Below are positions 19,484 through 28,742 of a stretch of DNA of 64,000 nucleotides, piece by piece. The DNA lies in assembly GCF_024385605.1 (NCBI RefSeq), contig NZ_JANFOJ010000001.1, positions 62,001 through 126,000 of the forward strand, read 5' to 3'. Positions within the stretch are counted from its first letter, which is position 1, and every line of letters starts with the position of its first letter. The DNA comes from Sporolactobacillus sp. STSJ-5. Lineage in GTDB: Bacteria > Bacillota > Bacilli > Bacillales > Sporolactobacillaceae. The notes beneath the pieces were generated by a model, which worked only from the letters and a program-made list of their open reading frames with translations, did not search any database and was not told where the DNA came from. Both the position numbers and the translations under genes were made by a program.

Positions 19484-20560
19484 TTAATGTGTAAAATGTC
19501 CAACATTCTTTTGATTCACCTGATGATGCAGGGCTGCGTTCAATCCTTCAGCGATCACATTGCCCATTTTTTCAATAAAAAAGTCAACTTCTTTTGGTGT
19601 CACCATCATCTGAGTTCCGCTCGCCCCAAGCGCTTCGCGAATCAATTGTGCTTTTTCTTCTTCGCTCAGCGTGCCGACCATGCCAAGGAATGCCGCACGC
19701 TTCTCCTTACTTGGCAAATTTAATTTTTTGTAATCTACTTTTTCTCCAAAAGACATCCAAGAAGGCGCAAGCGACTTAGATGGCTTTGTATCGCTCATTT
19801 CCCGTTCAAAGTGGCGAAGAAGCAGATCAAGTGAATCGCTCGTTATCGTTACCGCATCAACGACAGTCGGTACGCCAATTGCGATCACCGGAATTCCTAA
19901 AGTCTGCATACTCAATTCTTTACGATTGTTGCCGACTCCCGAACCAGGATGAATTCCGCTGTCAGCAACTTGAATCGTCGTATTTACCCGCTCAATCGCG
20001 CGTGCCGCCAACGCATCAACTGCGATCACAAAGTCAGGTTTTGTTTTCTCAATGACGCCAAGAATAATATCGCTTGTCTCGATACCGGTCACGCCCATTA
20101 CCCCAGGAGTTAAAGCACTGACAGGACGATAGCCGGGCTGGACATTTTCCGGCTGAAGATCAAACAGATGCTTGGTAACAAGGACATTCTGCACGACACT
20201 CGGCCCCAGTGCATCAGGGGTGACCTTCCCATTTCCTAAGCCGACAAGGAGGCAGCTTGCATCGTCCGCGATAGACAACTGCTTCAGAAATTGAGCAAAA
20301 TACTTAGCGAACACTCGCTCCATCTTACCCTCAATTTCCGTATCCGCCGAGCGAAGCTCCTGGGCCTCAAAGGTCAAGTAAGTTCCCGGTTTTTTATTCA
20401 TTGCCGCAGCAGCCTGCCGATCAATAGTCATCGAGGTGATTTTTATACCGGATTCCTTATTTTCTTCGCTGTGCAGACCTTGTATTGCCGGTCTCTTCTC
20501 GCTTTCTTCAATCGCAAGGTCAGTACGGACCGCAAACTGTTTGACGTCCAAATTACCCAT
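19484..20560 (-). CDS. gpr: Germination protease GPR
   Basis: A 358-residue spore protease (peptidase family A25) that degrades small acid-soluble spore proteins at germination and is made as a zymogen in the forespore. The N-terminus [18 protein letters not shown] fits the propeptide and cleavage region, and [18 protein letters not shown] and [16 protein letters not shown] are family blocks. ATG start with AAAGGAG upstream. A forespore sigma-G promoter is expected but I could not identify one with confidence. rpsT diverges from it. Confidence 0.95.
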   Translation of the reverse strand: MGNLDVKQFAVRTDLAIEESEKRPAIQGLHSEENKESGIKITSMTIDRQAAAAMNKKPGTYLTFEAQELRSADTEIEGKMERVFAKYFAQFLKQLSIADDASCLLVGLGNGKVTPDALGPSVVQNVLVTKHLFDLQPENVQPGYRPVSALTPGVMGVTGIETSDIILGVIEKTKPDFVIAVDALAARAIERVNTTIQVADSGIHPGSGVGNNRKELSMQTLGIPVIAIGVPTVVDAVTITSDSLDLLLRHFEREMSDTKPSKSLAPSWMSFGEKVDYKKLNLPSKEKRAAFLGMVGTLSEEEKAQLIREALGASGTQMMVTPKEVDFFIEKMGNVIAEGLNAALHHQVNQKNVGHFTH

Positions 20561-20674
20561 AGGTTAAAGTCTCCTTTACTTTTGCTAAAATCAACGAGCA
20601 GATGATGAAGTCGCGTAGATCGACATTTAATATCTTTTAAAAGGATGTTCATTTGTGCTTTTTTCATTCATTCA

Positions 20675-20703
20675 TTGCAAAAGGCTGTAGCCTTTGATAC
20701 AAT
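20675..20703 (+). promoter_or_regulatory. Promoter of rpsT
   Basis: TTGCAA, a 17-bp spacer and TACAAT, pointing into rpsT with a leader of about 125 nt. The leader contains no obvious attenuator. Most of the 276-bp gpr-rpsT gap is this promoter and leader. Confidence 0.65.
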
Positions 20704-20836
20704 ACAGTTTGTCAGAATGAATCTCTGCTCATAGGAATAGAGGCTTTATCAGCCTATCGTTTATTTATATAGGAACGTGATTATTTCGGCGGAGTTAGTA
20801 TGATGACCGGGAATTCATGATTTGGAGGTGAATCGA

Positions 20837-21103
20837 ATGCCAAATATTAAATCAGCAATTAAACGTGTAAAAACGAGCGAAGCGAACCGTCAGCACAATG
20901 TGCAGTACAGATCCGCAATGCGCACAGCGATTAAATCATTCAACACTAAGATTGAAGAAAAAGATGTTGAAGGCGCAAAGGTCGCTTTTGTTGCTGCAAC
21001 GAAGAAGGTCGACAAAGCAGCAACTAAAGGCTTGATCCATAAAAATAAAGCTGCTCATGAAAAATCAAGACTGTCCAAGAAATTGAACGGTTTAGACGCC
21101 TGA
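20837..21103 (+). CDS. rpsT: 30S ribosomal protein S20
   Basis: An 88-residue basic protein, [15 protein letters not shown] onward, with the helical S20 fold. It binds 16S rRNA early in 30S assembly. The ATG at 20837 has GGAGG eight bases upstream; a five-codon longer TTG frame is rejected. It diverges from gpr and converges with holA, the usual Bacillus arrangement. Confidence 0.97.
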   Translation: MPNIKSAIKRVKTSEANRQHNVQYRSAMRTAIKSFNTKIEEKDVEGAKVAFVAATKKVDKAATKGLIHKNKAAHEKSRLSKKLNGLDA

Positions 21104-21137
21104 TTATTAAAACTCTTGCTCAGCAAGACTTTAGTGC

Positions 21138-21190
21138 AGACAGAAGAATTGGCGCAGGTGCACCTGCGCCAATTCTTCTGTCTCTTTATT
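21138..21190 (+). terminator. Terminator of rpsT: 46-bp perfect palindrome
   Basis: Bases 21138-21183 are a perfect inverted repeat with 23-base arms and no spacer (centre CAGGTG|CACCTG), followed by a T-rich stretch. In RNA the central bases would form the loop, giving a stem of about 21 bp. It is unusually long for a terminator. Confidence 0.8.
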
Positions 21191-21194
21191 TATT

Positions 21195-21228
21195 AAAACG
21201 GCTTGCTTGAAAAAGCAGGCCGTTTTTG
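21195..21228. terminator. Bidirectional terminator between rpsT and holA
   Basis: AACGGCTTGCTT and AAGCAGGCCGTT pair over 12 bp (one G-T) around a GAAA loop, with A-tract before and T-tract after. It works for convergent holA (minus) as well as rpsT. Confidence 0.8.
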
Positions 21229-21235
21229 TTGTTTA

Positions 21236-22264
21236 TTAAGCTGTTTTCGTAGAGATATCGACGATTAACAGCTCAAGCGCCAGCACTTTATCTGCTTGTC
21301 CTGTCTTGATCTTAAAGTCCGTTTCCGAGCATTTTTCGAGCGCATGCTGCAGCACTAGGGCATCAAAAAGCCGTGTCTGCTCCAATGCCAATTTTACTGC
21401 GTAGGGATGAACACCAATTTTACCAGCAATATTATTCTGAGTATAACCTGCTTTCTGATAATATCCTGCCTGATAGACAATACGAAACTGCCGCTCCAAA
21501 AGGGCAAGAAGCTTCAAGGGTTCCTCTTTCATTCGCACAAGCTCATGAAGCAATTGCAATGCTTCGGCCGTTTTTCTATGCATGACTTGATTTACAAGCA
21601 GAAAGACATTTGTTTCAAGAGATTTTGACCCAATCTCCTCAACCACCTGTGCATCAATCGGTCGATCTGCTCCGCAATAAAGCGCGCATTTGCCAACCTC
21701 ATTAGCAAGCTGGCCAAGGTGCGGACCAATCGCAGCCATTAACTGTTCATGTCCTGCCTTCGTATACCTTGCACCATGTTGAGCGGCAACATTTTCAAGA
21801 ATGGCGAAGAGCGTCGTATCCGTTAAGTGAGACAGTTCATAAACAACTGCTGTTTTTTCAAGCTTCTTTACAATTTTTTTTCGCCGGTCCAATTTTTCAT
21901 AAGGGGCGATAACCATCAACACCGTACTTTCAGCGGGATGTTCCATGTATTGTTCCAAACGGTCAATTTTTTGTTCCATCTTCGTTTTTGTTCGTTCACC
22001 GGTCAAAAAGTAGGCATTATCCATGATTACGACTTTCTTTTCGCCGAAAAACGGAATCGTTTCCGCATCTTCTACTGCATGTTCAAGCGGGACCTCAGTC
22101 ATATCATATCTTGAATAGTTGAAATCACGTTCCTCGTCGTTTAGTGCCTCTTTTGTAATGTTGCTCTTCATCAATTGGATGAGAAAATCCTGTGTCCCGA
22201 ACAACAGATATACCGGTGCAAGGGGCTTGCTGATTGATAAGTTTGCTGATTTAGGCACTGCCAT
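21236..22264 (-). CDS. holA: DNA polymerase III subunit delta
   Basis: A 342-residue delta subunit (YqeN) of the clamp loader, which opens the beta sliding clamp. The N-terminal VYLLFGTQDFLIQ block and the AAA+-like domain without a functional P-loop are typical, as is the C-terminal helical collar ending VLALELLIVDIST. The length matches the family. ATG start with AAGGATG upstream. The 330-bp gap toward comEC (22265-22594) contains only a terminator; B. subtilis has the tiny yqzM there and I found no equivalent. Confidence 0.94.
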   Translation of the reverse strand: MAVPKSANLSISKPLAPVYLLFGTQDFLIQLMKSNITKEALNDEERDFNYSRYDMTEVPLEHAVEDAETIPFFGEKKVVIMDNAYFLTGERTKTKMEQKIDRLEQYMEHPAESTVLMVIAPYEKLDRRKKIVKKLEKTAVVYELSHLTDTTLFAILENVAAQHGARYTKAGHEQLMAAIGPHLGQLANEVGKCALYCGADRPIDAQVVEEIGSKSLETNVFLLVNQVMHRKTAEALQLLHELVRMKEEPLKLLALLERQFRIVYQAGYYQKAGYTQNNIAGKIGVHPYAVKLALEQTRLFDALVLQHALEKCSETDFKIKTGQADKVLALELLIVDISTKTA

Positions 22265-22420
22265 CTATGTAATCATCCTTTGTCTGCGAATTATCCGGAG
22301 CTTGAGAAGTGACGCTCGCATATCTTTACTTTACCGTCCGGTTGCCCTATTGACAAGCTTCTTCTTTTACACGACCTTTGATTGAAAGACCGCGATACGC
22401 ATTGTTTTCTTTCCGAACGT

Positions 22421-22449
22421 AAAAAGAAAGCGGCTGAAAGCCGCTTTCT
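22421..22449 (-). terminator. Terminator of the comE operon
   Basis: A perfect 11-bp stem (AGAAAGCGGCT / AGCCGCTTTCT, loop of three) followed on the minus strand by TTTTACG, downstream of comEC. Confidence 0.75.
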
Positions 22450-22594
22450 AAATATATATGAACGCCGACAAACGAAACCTAGGACAACGCTTGTCAGGCG
22501 ATATACATTACTCTCTCTAGGTTATCCTATGAGCGAAAAAAGTATAGGTGACAGCGGACAACTTTCAAATAAAAAAGGTGGTAATCAGGGTAAA

Positions 22595-24913
22595 TTATGG
22601 TGAACCGGCATGTTCCCAAATGATCACTTGTTGTTGATTAAACCAGAACCGGATTGCCCCCAATTGATCTGTACGCAGTACACGGACACTGTGTTCACTC
22701 AGCTTCTCAATGACCTCTTGGTGAGGATGTCCATAACGATTCCCTTTTCCGCTTGAAATAATTCCGACCGTCGGACTAAGATGAGTGAGCCATTCCTCAG
22801 ATGTCGACGTTCGGCTGCCATGATGACCGAGCTTGAGCACATCAGCATCTATATGCGGATAACGTTCAAGCAGCTCTTTTTCACCAGTTTGGCTTAGGTC
22901 ACCGGTAAATATCCACTCCTTGCCTCCTAACGTTACATGAAAAACAACTGAATTATCATTGCTCTCCTTTGATTGTCTACTTGGCGAAAGCACATGAAAC
23001 GCGGCATTCCCCATTTTCATTGTCATACCCGAATGAAGATCATTAATCGTCGTCCCATCATGTACCATCAATTCGAAAAGGGCACGATCCTTGGCGTTTG
23101 GATTATGATACGGACTGATCAGCAATTGATGAATCGCTATTTTCCCAGCGATTCCTTTCAATCCTTCGACATGGTCGGCATCGCGATGTGTTAATACGAG
23201 AGCCTCAAGGTGAGTGGCTCTCAAAGCGAGCAGTTCGCGCAAAACGACATCTCTTCCGACTTCGAACGGTCGGTTGCGCTCACGCCATTTTTCTTGTCCA
23301 AATTCAATCGTTCCTCCGGTATCAATCAGTACATTGCCTCCGTTATGAGGCAATCGAATCAAAATACTATCCCCTTGCCCGACATCAAGAAAGGTGACGG
23401 AACCGCGGGTATCCAGCTGATCGGTAGTCCATACCATTCCATAAATAAGAAAAAATGGAACAAGCAGTGCGAAAACCGATTGAATCGAGCGAAAATACTC
23501 CCAGACAATGAGGGATATGAAAATTAAAACCACGGATATTCCGATTTGCCAGCCGGATAATGCGCCATAGGTTAATTGCATAGGCATATGACGTGACAAA
23601 TAGAGTAAAAATTGGTGAGGAACAAAAAGAAGAGTATCTACAGTATATGAAAAAAATCCGGAAAGATCGGAGAACAATAATGTGATGAAATAACCAACGG
23701 CACAGAGAGGCAAAATAACAAAGGTAATGAATGGAACGAAAAAGATGCTGAGCAGAATGCCCGCAAGAGAAAGCTGATAGAAGTTCGGCACAATAATCGG
23801 AAAAGTCGCGAGTTCGCAAATCAACGAGAGAACAATCATGCGCAGCATAGGCGATTGATACGATCGGATAACCATTGGACCGGCAATTAAAACGACAAAG
23901 GTAACTGTGAAAGAAAGCTGAAAGCCTAAATCATACACGACCCTTGGATCATAGAAAACCATCAGCAAACATGCAATGGAGATCGAGTCGGAAACGGGCA
24001 GTTTCCGCTTCTTCATTAATGTGAAAAGCAGTACACAGCCAGCCGTTATTCCGGAACGCACGATTGACGGCTCAGCACCTGTGATCACAACATACATGGG
24101 AAGCAGTATAAGAATCAGCAATGAAGCATGTTCGCGTACCATGCCTATTCGCCTGAGCAGATAGAATAAAGTGCCGAACACCACGGCGACATGCATACCT
24201 GAAACAACAAGCAGATGAACGAGACCAAACATCCTATAAGCATCCGACAAATCGGCATCCATCTGATCATCTGTTCCCAGCAGCAAGGCATTCATCATCT
24301 CTGCAGTTGTTGATGTAAAGTGTGCAGAAATAAATGTGACCTGATTTTGACGAATGCGTCGAAGCCAATCGAGAATCGACAGATCAGTATCACTGTAGCT
24401 GGGAATCTGAGCAGCCTTCATCCGCCAAAAAATGTGATGCCTCTCAAGGTACAAACGCTGATTAAAGGCATGAAAATTACTGGGCTGTTCAGGTCTTTCA
24501 AGTTTTCCCGTCACTCGGCACTTCATGCCGGTTTTCAATTCACGTATCAATAAACGCTTTTGTTCCTTCGTCGCAAGCCTTACATCAACCATAATAGACT
24601 CGCCTTGATTCGTCTTCATCTTGAAATGAAGGCGATCACCATCAAATTGAGGAAGGTCAGTAATCCTGCCATGCAAAACTTGCTGGCGATCCGACAAAAC
24701 GGTATCATTCTTTTGAAAAAAGACGAGATCAATTTTTATGATCAAAAAGATGAGCAGAAGAATACCGAAAAGTTGATACTTTCTCAAAGCAATTAGGTAA
24801 AGTTCATATGCGATAAACAGAGCTGCTGGAACGATTGGATTCGCACTTAGAAATGTCCATGCTGCCAGACATCCCGACACCGCAAGTAAATGCCATTTAC
24901 CGGAAACCGGCAT
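22595..24913 (-). CDS. comEC: DNA internalisation competence protein ComEC/Rec2
   Basis: A 772-residue polytopic membrane protein, the channel through which single-stranded transforming DNA enters. It has N-terminal membrane helices, an OB-like periplasmic-side domain (DUF4131, about 60-170), and the Competence transmembrane domain with VHLLVVSGMHVAVV near residue 230. A C-terminal metallo-beta-lactamase-type nuclease domain follows from about 510 (DVGQGDSILI, LTHRDADHVEGL, LGHHGS). The full-length frame suggests an intact gene. Its ATG has only a poor ribosome binding site. Last gene of comEA-comEB-comEC. Confidence 0.95.
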   Translation of the reverse strand: MPVSGKWHLLAVSGCLAAWTFLSANPIVPAALFIAYELYLIALRKYQLFGILLLIFLIIKIDLVFFQKNDTVLSDRQQVLHGRITDLPQFDGDRLHFKMKTNQGESIMVDVRLATKEQKRLLIRELKTGMKCRVTGKLERPEQPSNFHAFNQRLYLERHHIFWRMKAAQIPSYSDTDLSILDWLRRIRQNQVTFISAHFTSTTAEMMNALLLGTDDQMDADLSDAYRMFGLVHLLVVSGMHVAVVFGTLFYLLRRIGMVREHASLLILILLPMYVVITGAEPSIVRSGITAGCVLLFTLMKKRKLPVSDSISIACLLMVFYDPRVVYDLGFQLSFTVTFVVLIAGPMVIRSYQSPMLRMIVLSLICELATFPIIVPNFYQLSLAGILLSIFFVPFITFVILPLCAVGYFITLLFSDLSGFFSYTVDTLLFVPHQFLLYLSRHMPMQLTYGALSGWQIGISVVLIFISLIVWEYFRSIQSVFALLVPFFLIYGMVWTTDQLDTRGSVTFLDVGQGDSILIRLPHNGGNVLIDTGGTIEFGQEKWRERNRPFEVGRDVVLRELLALRATHLEALVLTHRDADHVEGLKGIAGKIAIHQLLISPYHNPNAKDRALFELMVHDGTTINDLHSGMTMKMGNAAFHVLSPSRQSKESNDNSVVFHVTLGGKEWIFTGDLSQTGEKELLERYPHIDADVLKLGHHGSRTSTSEEWLTHLSPTVGIISSGKGNRYGHPHQEVIEKLSEHSVRVLRTDQLGAIRFWFNQQQVIIWEHAGSP

Positions 24914-24978
24914 CTCGACCCAGCTTTCTCAAGATTACGATATAAAGTTCAACACTGAACAAAGTCAGATCCCTCCGA

Positions 24979-25449
24979 TCATCGGATTTCTTCTTTCTTT
25001 GCCACCTTCAGTTCAATAAAATTGTCAAAAGGCACTTTTTTAACCGTTACATGAGCTGCCTCAAACAGTTCCTTCGCATAAGGATGATTTTTGTAATCCT
25101 TTGCAAAGTAAACGCTTTTTATTCCTGCTTGAATAATCGCTTTACAGCACTGGACACATGGATAATGCGTCACATAAATTTCCGCATCTTCTGTCCGTTC
25201 ACCGAATTTCGCGCACTGTAAAATCGCGTTCATTTCCGCGTGAATGGTACGTGCACAATGCCCGTCGATCATATAACATCCCTCATCCGTACAATGCGCG
25301 CCGCCGGCAATCGAGCCATTATAACCGCCGGCAATAATTCTCTTGTCGCGTACAATGGTCGCTCCGACAACCAGCCTCGTGCATGTACTCCGCGACGCAA
25401 GCAAATGGCTTTGTGCCATAAAATATTGATCCCAAGAAAGTCTCTCCAT
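24979..25449 (-). CDS. comEB: ComEB, dCMP deaminase family protein
   Basis: A 156-residue zinc deaminase of the dCMP deaminase family. The zinc and catalytic motif HAEMNAI lies near residue 70, with PCVQCCKAI near 97 and an upstream GAHCTDEGCYM insertion with additional potential zinc ligands. In the comE operon it may supply dCMP deamination; in B. subtilis comEB is not essential for transformation. ATG start with GGAGG ten bases upstream. 65 bp separate it from comEC. Confidence 0.93.
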   Translation of the reverse strand: MERLSWDQYFMAQSHLLASRSTCTRLVVGATIVRDKRIIAGGYNGSIAGGAHCTDEGCYMIDGHCARTIHAEMNAILQCAKFGERTEDAEIYVTHYPCVQCCKAIIQAGIKSVYFAKDYKNHPYAKELFEAAHVTVKKVPFDNFIELKVAKKEEIR

Positions 25450-25535
25450 CCGTTAACATCCTCCTGAATTAATAGCCTGTCCCTATTGTATCAGAATCTG
25501 CCCATTCTCCGCTGAGACATTTATCAAATGTTTGT

Positions 25536-26180
25536 TCATTGAAGCGATATATTCGGTTTCATTTTTTCAAGCGACTTGTCGCCAATACCGGAAACATTGG
25601 TCAATTCATCAACACTCTTAAAAGGACCATGTTCCTCGCGATAGTGAATAATTGCTTTAGCTTTTGCTGGTCCCACTCCCGGGAGATTCTGCATCGTCTG
25701 TTCATCAGCTGTATTCACATGAACCATTTCCCCGCTTTCCTGCTTTTCCGTCACATTCCCGGTCGATTCCACCAAGACATTCGGCTCTTTTTCTCCTTGC
25801 TTCGGAACATAAATGACCATCTCGTCAGTGAGCTTCTGAGCCAGATTAACTTTGTCACGGTCCGCCTGCTTACTGAATCCTCCTGCCTGCTCAATTGCAT
25901 CGATCACTCGGTCCGTCGTTTGGACATGGTAGATGCCTGGTTCGCGCACTGCCCCTTTTACATCAATAATGAATTCTTCAACCCGTTCAGGCTCTTGCTT
26001 GGTTTTTTCGACGGCCTGACTCTTTGAATCCGCCGATCCGGATAATAATTGTTCGCTTTTCTCTAGCTCCGCTTCAGTTTCGTTTTTTGCTTGGTGCTGG
26101 TAAAAAAACCAAAGTACAAGCAGTACCGCAACGGCTAAGACGATCAGTCCTATTTTCTTTTTCATCCATCGTATACTCAA
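25536..26180 (-). CDS. comEA: Competence DNA receptor ComEA
   Basis: A 214-residue membrane-anchored double-stranded DNA receptor. The membrane anchor is at residues about 8-26 (KIGLIVLAVAVLLVLWFFYQ), then a charged linker, an SLBB-type domain (about 70-125, with FIIDVKGAVREPGIYHV) and a C-terminal helix-hairpin-helix pair (NTADEQTMQNLPGVGPAKAKAI). The start is the TTG at 26180, with GGGAGG six bases upstream; the next ATG (26165) would be 22 bases from it. Divergent from comER across about 100 bp. Confidence 0.95.
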   Translation of the reverse strand: MSIRWMKKKIGLIVLAVAVLLVLWFFYQHQAKNETEAELEKSEQLLSGSADSKSQAVEKTKQEPERVEEFIIDVKGAVREPGIYHVQTTDRVIDAIEQAGGFSKQADRDKVNLAQKLTDEMVIYVPKQGEKEPNVLVESTGNVTEKQESGEMVHVNTADEQTMQNLPGVGPAKAKAIIHYREEHGPFKSVDELTNVSGIGDKSLEKMKPNISLQ

Positions 26181-26279
26181 ACCAATTCCTCCCAGTTATA
26201 GTTGGTGTCAGTCATATTCCGTCGGCTCAATACATAGGTTCAATAAGGATACACTGAAGAGATATTGGGGTGGAGAAAA

Positions 26280-27110
26280 ATGAGGATCGGCATGATTGGA
26301 ACAGGGAATATGGGCGCGCTGCTTGTCGACGCGCTGGTAAAAAGCAAGGCGATAAAGCCTAAATTTATTACCGTGATGAATCGAACAAAAAAGAAAGCCT
26401 TAGATCTGGCAGAAAAGCACCACCGATTGTCGGTCAGCGAATCGCCAATTAACGTTCTCCAAAATGCAGATATTGTGTTCCTTTGTGTAAAACCCGGCCA
26501 GTTTTACACCTTACTGGAATCATTACGCGGATCTTGGCATCCGGGTCAGATCGCCGTCTCAATCACGAGCCCGATTTCCGTGAATCAGCTCGAACAGATG
26601 ATTCCCTGCCAAGTAGCACGTGTTATTCCCAGCATTGTCAATCAAAGCCTTTCGGGCAGTTCACTTGTCACGTTCGGATCAAGTATGACCGATCTTTCGA
26701 AAAACAAACTTTGGGCTATTCTCTCTCAATTTTCTCATCCGATCGAAATTGATGAAGAGAATATACGAGCTGCTTCAGACCTGTCCAGCTGCGGACCTGC
26801 GTTTCTTTCTTTTTTACTGCAAAAAATGATCGACGGAGCCGTAAGTGCGACATCACTCTCCAGAAAGCAGGCGACGCAGCTAACGACAGAAATGATTGAA
26901 GGGCTGGGCAAACTTTTTGAGGAGCAAACCTATACGCTTGAAGAATTGCAGAAAAAAGTGACGGTAAAAGGTGGTGTAACGGGTGTTGGCTTAGATATTT
27001 TAGAACAAGGGTATCAGGATGTTTTTGAAAAGCTGTTCACAGAAACGCAGAAAAAATTTATTGAAGATAAAGCAGCAGTGAATGAAACATTTGAGGGAGA
27101 GAAGAGCTAA
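26280..27110 (+). CDS. comER: Late competence protein ComER (P5C reductase-like)
   Basis: A 276-residue protein of the pyrroline-5-carboxylate reductase family, with the NAD(P) loop MRIGMIGTGNMGALLVD at the start and a GGVTGVGLDILEQG block near residue 235. ComER lies divergently from comEA in Bacillus; it is not needed for competence and has been linked to sporulation and biofilm signalling. The ATG at 26280 has GGGGTGGAG upstream; a five-codon longer frame is rejected. A real proline biosynthetic role cannot be excluded by sequence. Confidence 0.88.
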   Translation: MRIGMIGTGNMGALLVDALVKSKAIKPKFITVMNRTKKKALDLAEKHHRLSVSESPINVLQNADIVFLCVKPGQFYTLLESLRGSWHPGQIAVSITSPISVNQLEQMIPCQVARVIPSIVNQSLSGSSLVTFGSSMTDLSKNKLWAILSQFSHPIEIDEENIRAASDLSSCGPAFLSFLLQKMIDGAVSATSLSRKQATQLTTEMIEGLGKLFEEQTYTLEELQKKVTVKGGVTGVGLDILEQGYQDVFEKLFTETQKKFIEDKAAVNETFEGEKS

Positions 27111-27233
27111 CTTGAGACCAATAATAATTACTTCTCCACTGCGATCACATTTCCTTCTTTTAAAAAAAATTAAGTTAGGCCAACATGTTCCGTACTTTTG
27201 AGCAGCTCTTTGATTCATCAGCAGTCACAGCAA

Positions 27234-27282
27234 AAAAGATCCAAACCAACGTTCAGCGATGAATGATCGGTTCAGATCTTTT
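27234..27282. terminator. Probable bidirectional terminator between comER and the transporter gene
   Basis: AAAAGATC...GATCTTTT outer arms with inner AACC/GGTT and TTCA/TGAA pairings enclose an imperfect hairpin with A-tract before and T-tract after, between convergent comER and the transporter gene. Confidence 0.55.
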
Positions 27283-27285
27283 CGT

Positions 27286-28272
27286 TTATTCATGTGCCTC
27301 TGCCGCCTGCATCGGCACATCCGAAGGCCTTGAAAATAGGCTGTGCAGGATCATACCTGCCATAATAACCAGCATACCAAGCCATGAAATAAGCGACGGC
27401 AAAGGTGCTGATAAAAGGACAAGTTCACCGAGTACGGTAAACAATACCTCCATTGATTGTGTCGCTTCAACGGCCGCTAATTGCTGCATGTTCCCGCGTA
27501 CAAGATCAGTTGCTGAAAAGAAAAGGATCGTCGCGATAACTCCTGAACTGATCGCAACAATTAATGATTGAATAACTTGAGTTTGGCTTGGTCTGCCAAC
27601 TGATACCGCGCCATATACCGCAAGGATCAGCCAAAACGGCATGCTCGCCAGTGTCATACCGAAAACACGCTGATAAGTATCAAGCCGATCGCCGCACACA
27701 TCCATCATTTTTCGATTGCCAAGAGGATAAGCAAAAGCAGCAATGACAACCGGAACAACAGCCAAAAGCGCAGTACTTGCAGAAAGACCGCTCGTCTGCT
27801 CCACTTGAAGAAGCATAATACCAATTAAAATAATCAGAGACAAAAAAAGACCTTTAATCGGAATGCGTCCTCTTACACGGATCACTCCTGCTGTCGTCTG
27901 TACCGTCTCATAAAACAAAGGAGCAAGCAAAGAACCGGCAATAATCGTAAACTGCCAGGTTCCGGCGATCAGCCATCCTGGCGCAAAGCTTGCCGAAAAA
28001 CAAAGCGGTGCATAAAACATACCAAAACCAACAGAGCTCCATACGACCCAGCGCACCCAATCTGATTTCATCTCACGCAGCACTTGCATAAAGTTGCCGC
28101 GCAAAAGGACAAGCAGTGCAAGGAATGGAAGCATGAAAAAATAACGCAAGGCGCCGCTCCATATCCAGCTTCCCCCGGACAGCTCCATCGAATGGTTGAA
28201 AATAAAGGCGGCTGCGAAGAAAAAAGCAGCAGACACGCCGAGCAGTATCGCTTTCAATGCTCTCCTCCTCAT
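27286..28272 (-). CDS. Multidrug resistance efflux transporter family (DMT/EmrE-like) protein
   Basis: A 328-residue, very hydrophobic protein with about ten membrane helices, of the drug/metabolite transporter superfamily (EmrE-type, PF13536-like). Recognisable blocks are the N-terminal AAFFFAAAFIFNHSMELSGG and the C-terminal AVEATQSMEVLFTVLGEL. Substrate unknown. It sits between rsfS and comER, where B. subtilis has the methyltransferase gene yqeM, so the slot content has changed. A terminator lies on each side, so it is probably transcribed alone. Confidence 0.8.
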   Translation of the reverse strand: MRRRALKAILLGVSAAFFFAAAFIFNHSMELSGGSWIWSGALRYFFMLPFLALLVLLRGNFMQVLREMKSDWVRWVVWSSVGFGMFYAPLCFSASFAPGWLIAGTWQFTIIAGSLLAPLFYETVQTTAGVIRVRGRIPIKGLFLSLIILIGIMLLQVEQTSGLSASTALLAVVPVVIAAFAYPLGNRKMMDVCGDRLDTYQRVFGMTLASMPFWLILAVYGAVSVGRPSQTQVIQSLIVAISSGVIATILFFSATDLVRGNMQQLAAVEATQSMEVLFTVLGELVLLSAPLPSLISWLGMLVIMAGMILHSLFSRPSDVPMQAAEAHE

Positions 28273-28332
28273 TCCAATTCATGTGGTCATTTTAGCTTTG
28301 AACAACATGCTTCTTTAAATAATTATGTAAAA

Positions 28333-28359
28333 GAAAATGTGGAGACAGTATCTCCACGT
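28333..28359 (-). terminator. Terminator downstream of rsfS
   Basis: GTGGAGA and TCTCCAC form a 7-bp stem with a 5-nt loop; on the minus strand it is followed by TTTTCTTTT. It closes the yqeG-yqeH-aroE-yhbY-nadD-yqeK-rsfS operon. Confidence 0.7.
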
Positions 28360-28369
28360 TAATTTTAGT

Positions 28370-28723
28370 TTACGAAGGCTTTTTTTCTAATGTATATAAC
28401 GGGGCGTCTCCCCATAATTTTTCCAATTGATAGTAATCGCGTTCATCTCTATGGAAGACATGAGCAATGACGTCACCAAGATCAATCAGTACCCATCGAG
28501 CCTGATCATAACCCTCCATTCGGTGAACCTCAATGCCGTTTTCCAGTGCAGCTTTTCGAAGCGCCATTGAAATGGCTTGTACTTGTTTGTCAGAATCACC
28601 ATGACAGATAATAAAGTAATCCGCCATAATTGAGATTCCCTGCATTTTTAAAATGACAAGATCCTGAGCCTTTTTGTCATCCGCTGTTTCCGCGAGATAT
28701 TTAACCCATTCTTCACTATTCAT
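28370..28723 (-). CDS. rsfS: Ribosome silencing factor RsfS
   Basis: A 117-residue protein of the RsfS/YbeB (YqeL) family, which binds ribosomal protein L14 and prevents subunit joining when nutrients are short. The family block IAHVFHRDERDYYQLEKLWG lies near residue 85, with DYFIICHGDSDKQVQAI near residue 38. ATG start with GAGGTG upstream. It lies 19 bp after yqeK and is the last gene of the yqeG operon here. Confidence 0.96.
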   Translation of the reverse strand: MNSEEWVKYLAETADDKKAQDLVILKMQGISIMADYFIICHGDSDKQVQAISMALRKAALENGIEVHRMEGYDQARWVLIDLGDVIAHVFHRDERDYYQLEKLWGDAPLYTLEKKPS

Positions 28724-28742
28724 TCAGTCACCTCATTGATTT

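Noticed and set aside
25539-26027. A 162-codon plus-strand frame opposite comEA
   Set aside because: Antisense to conserved comEA domains; composition is that of a complementary shadow.
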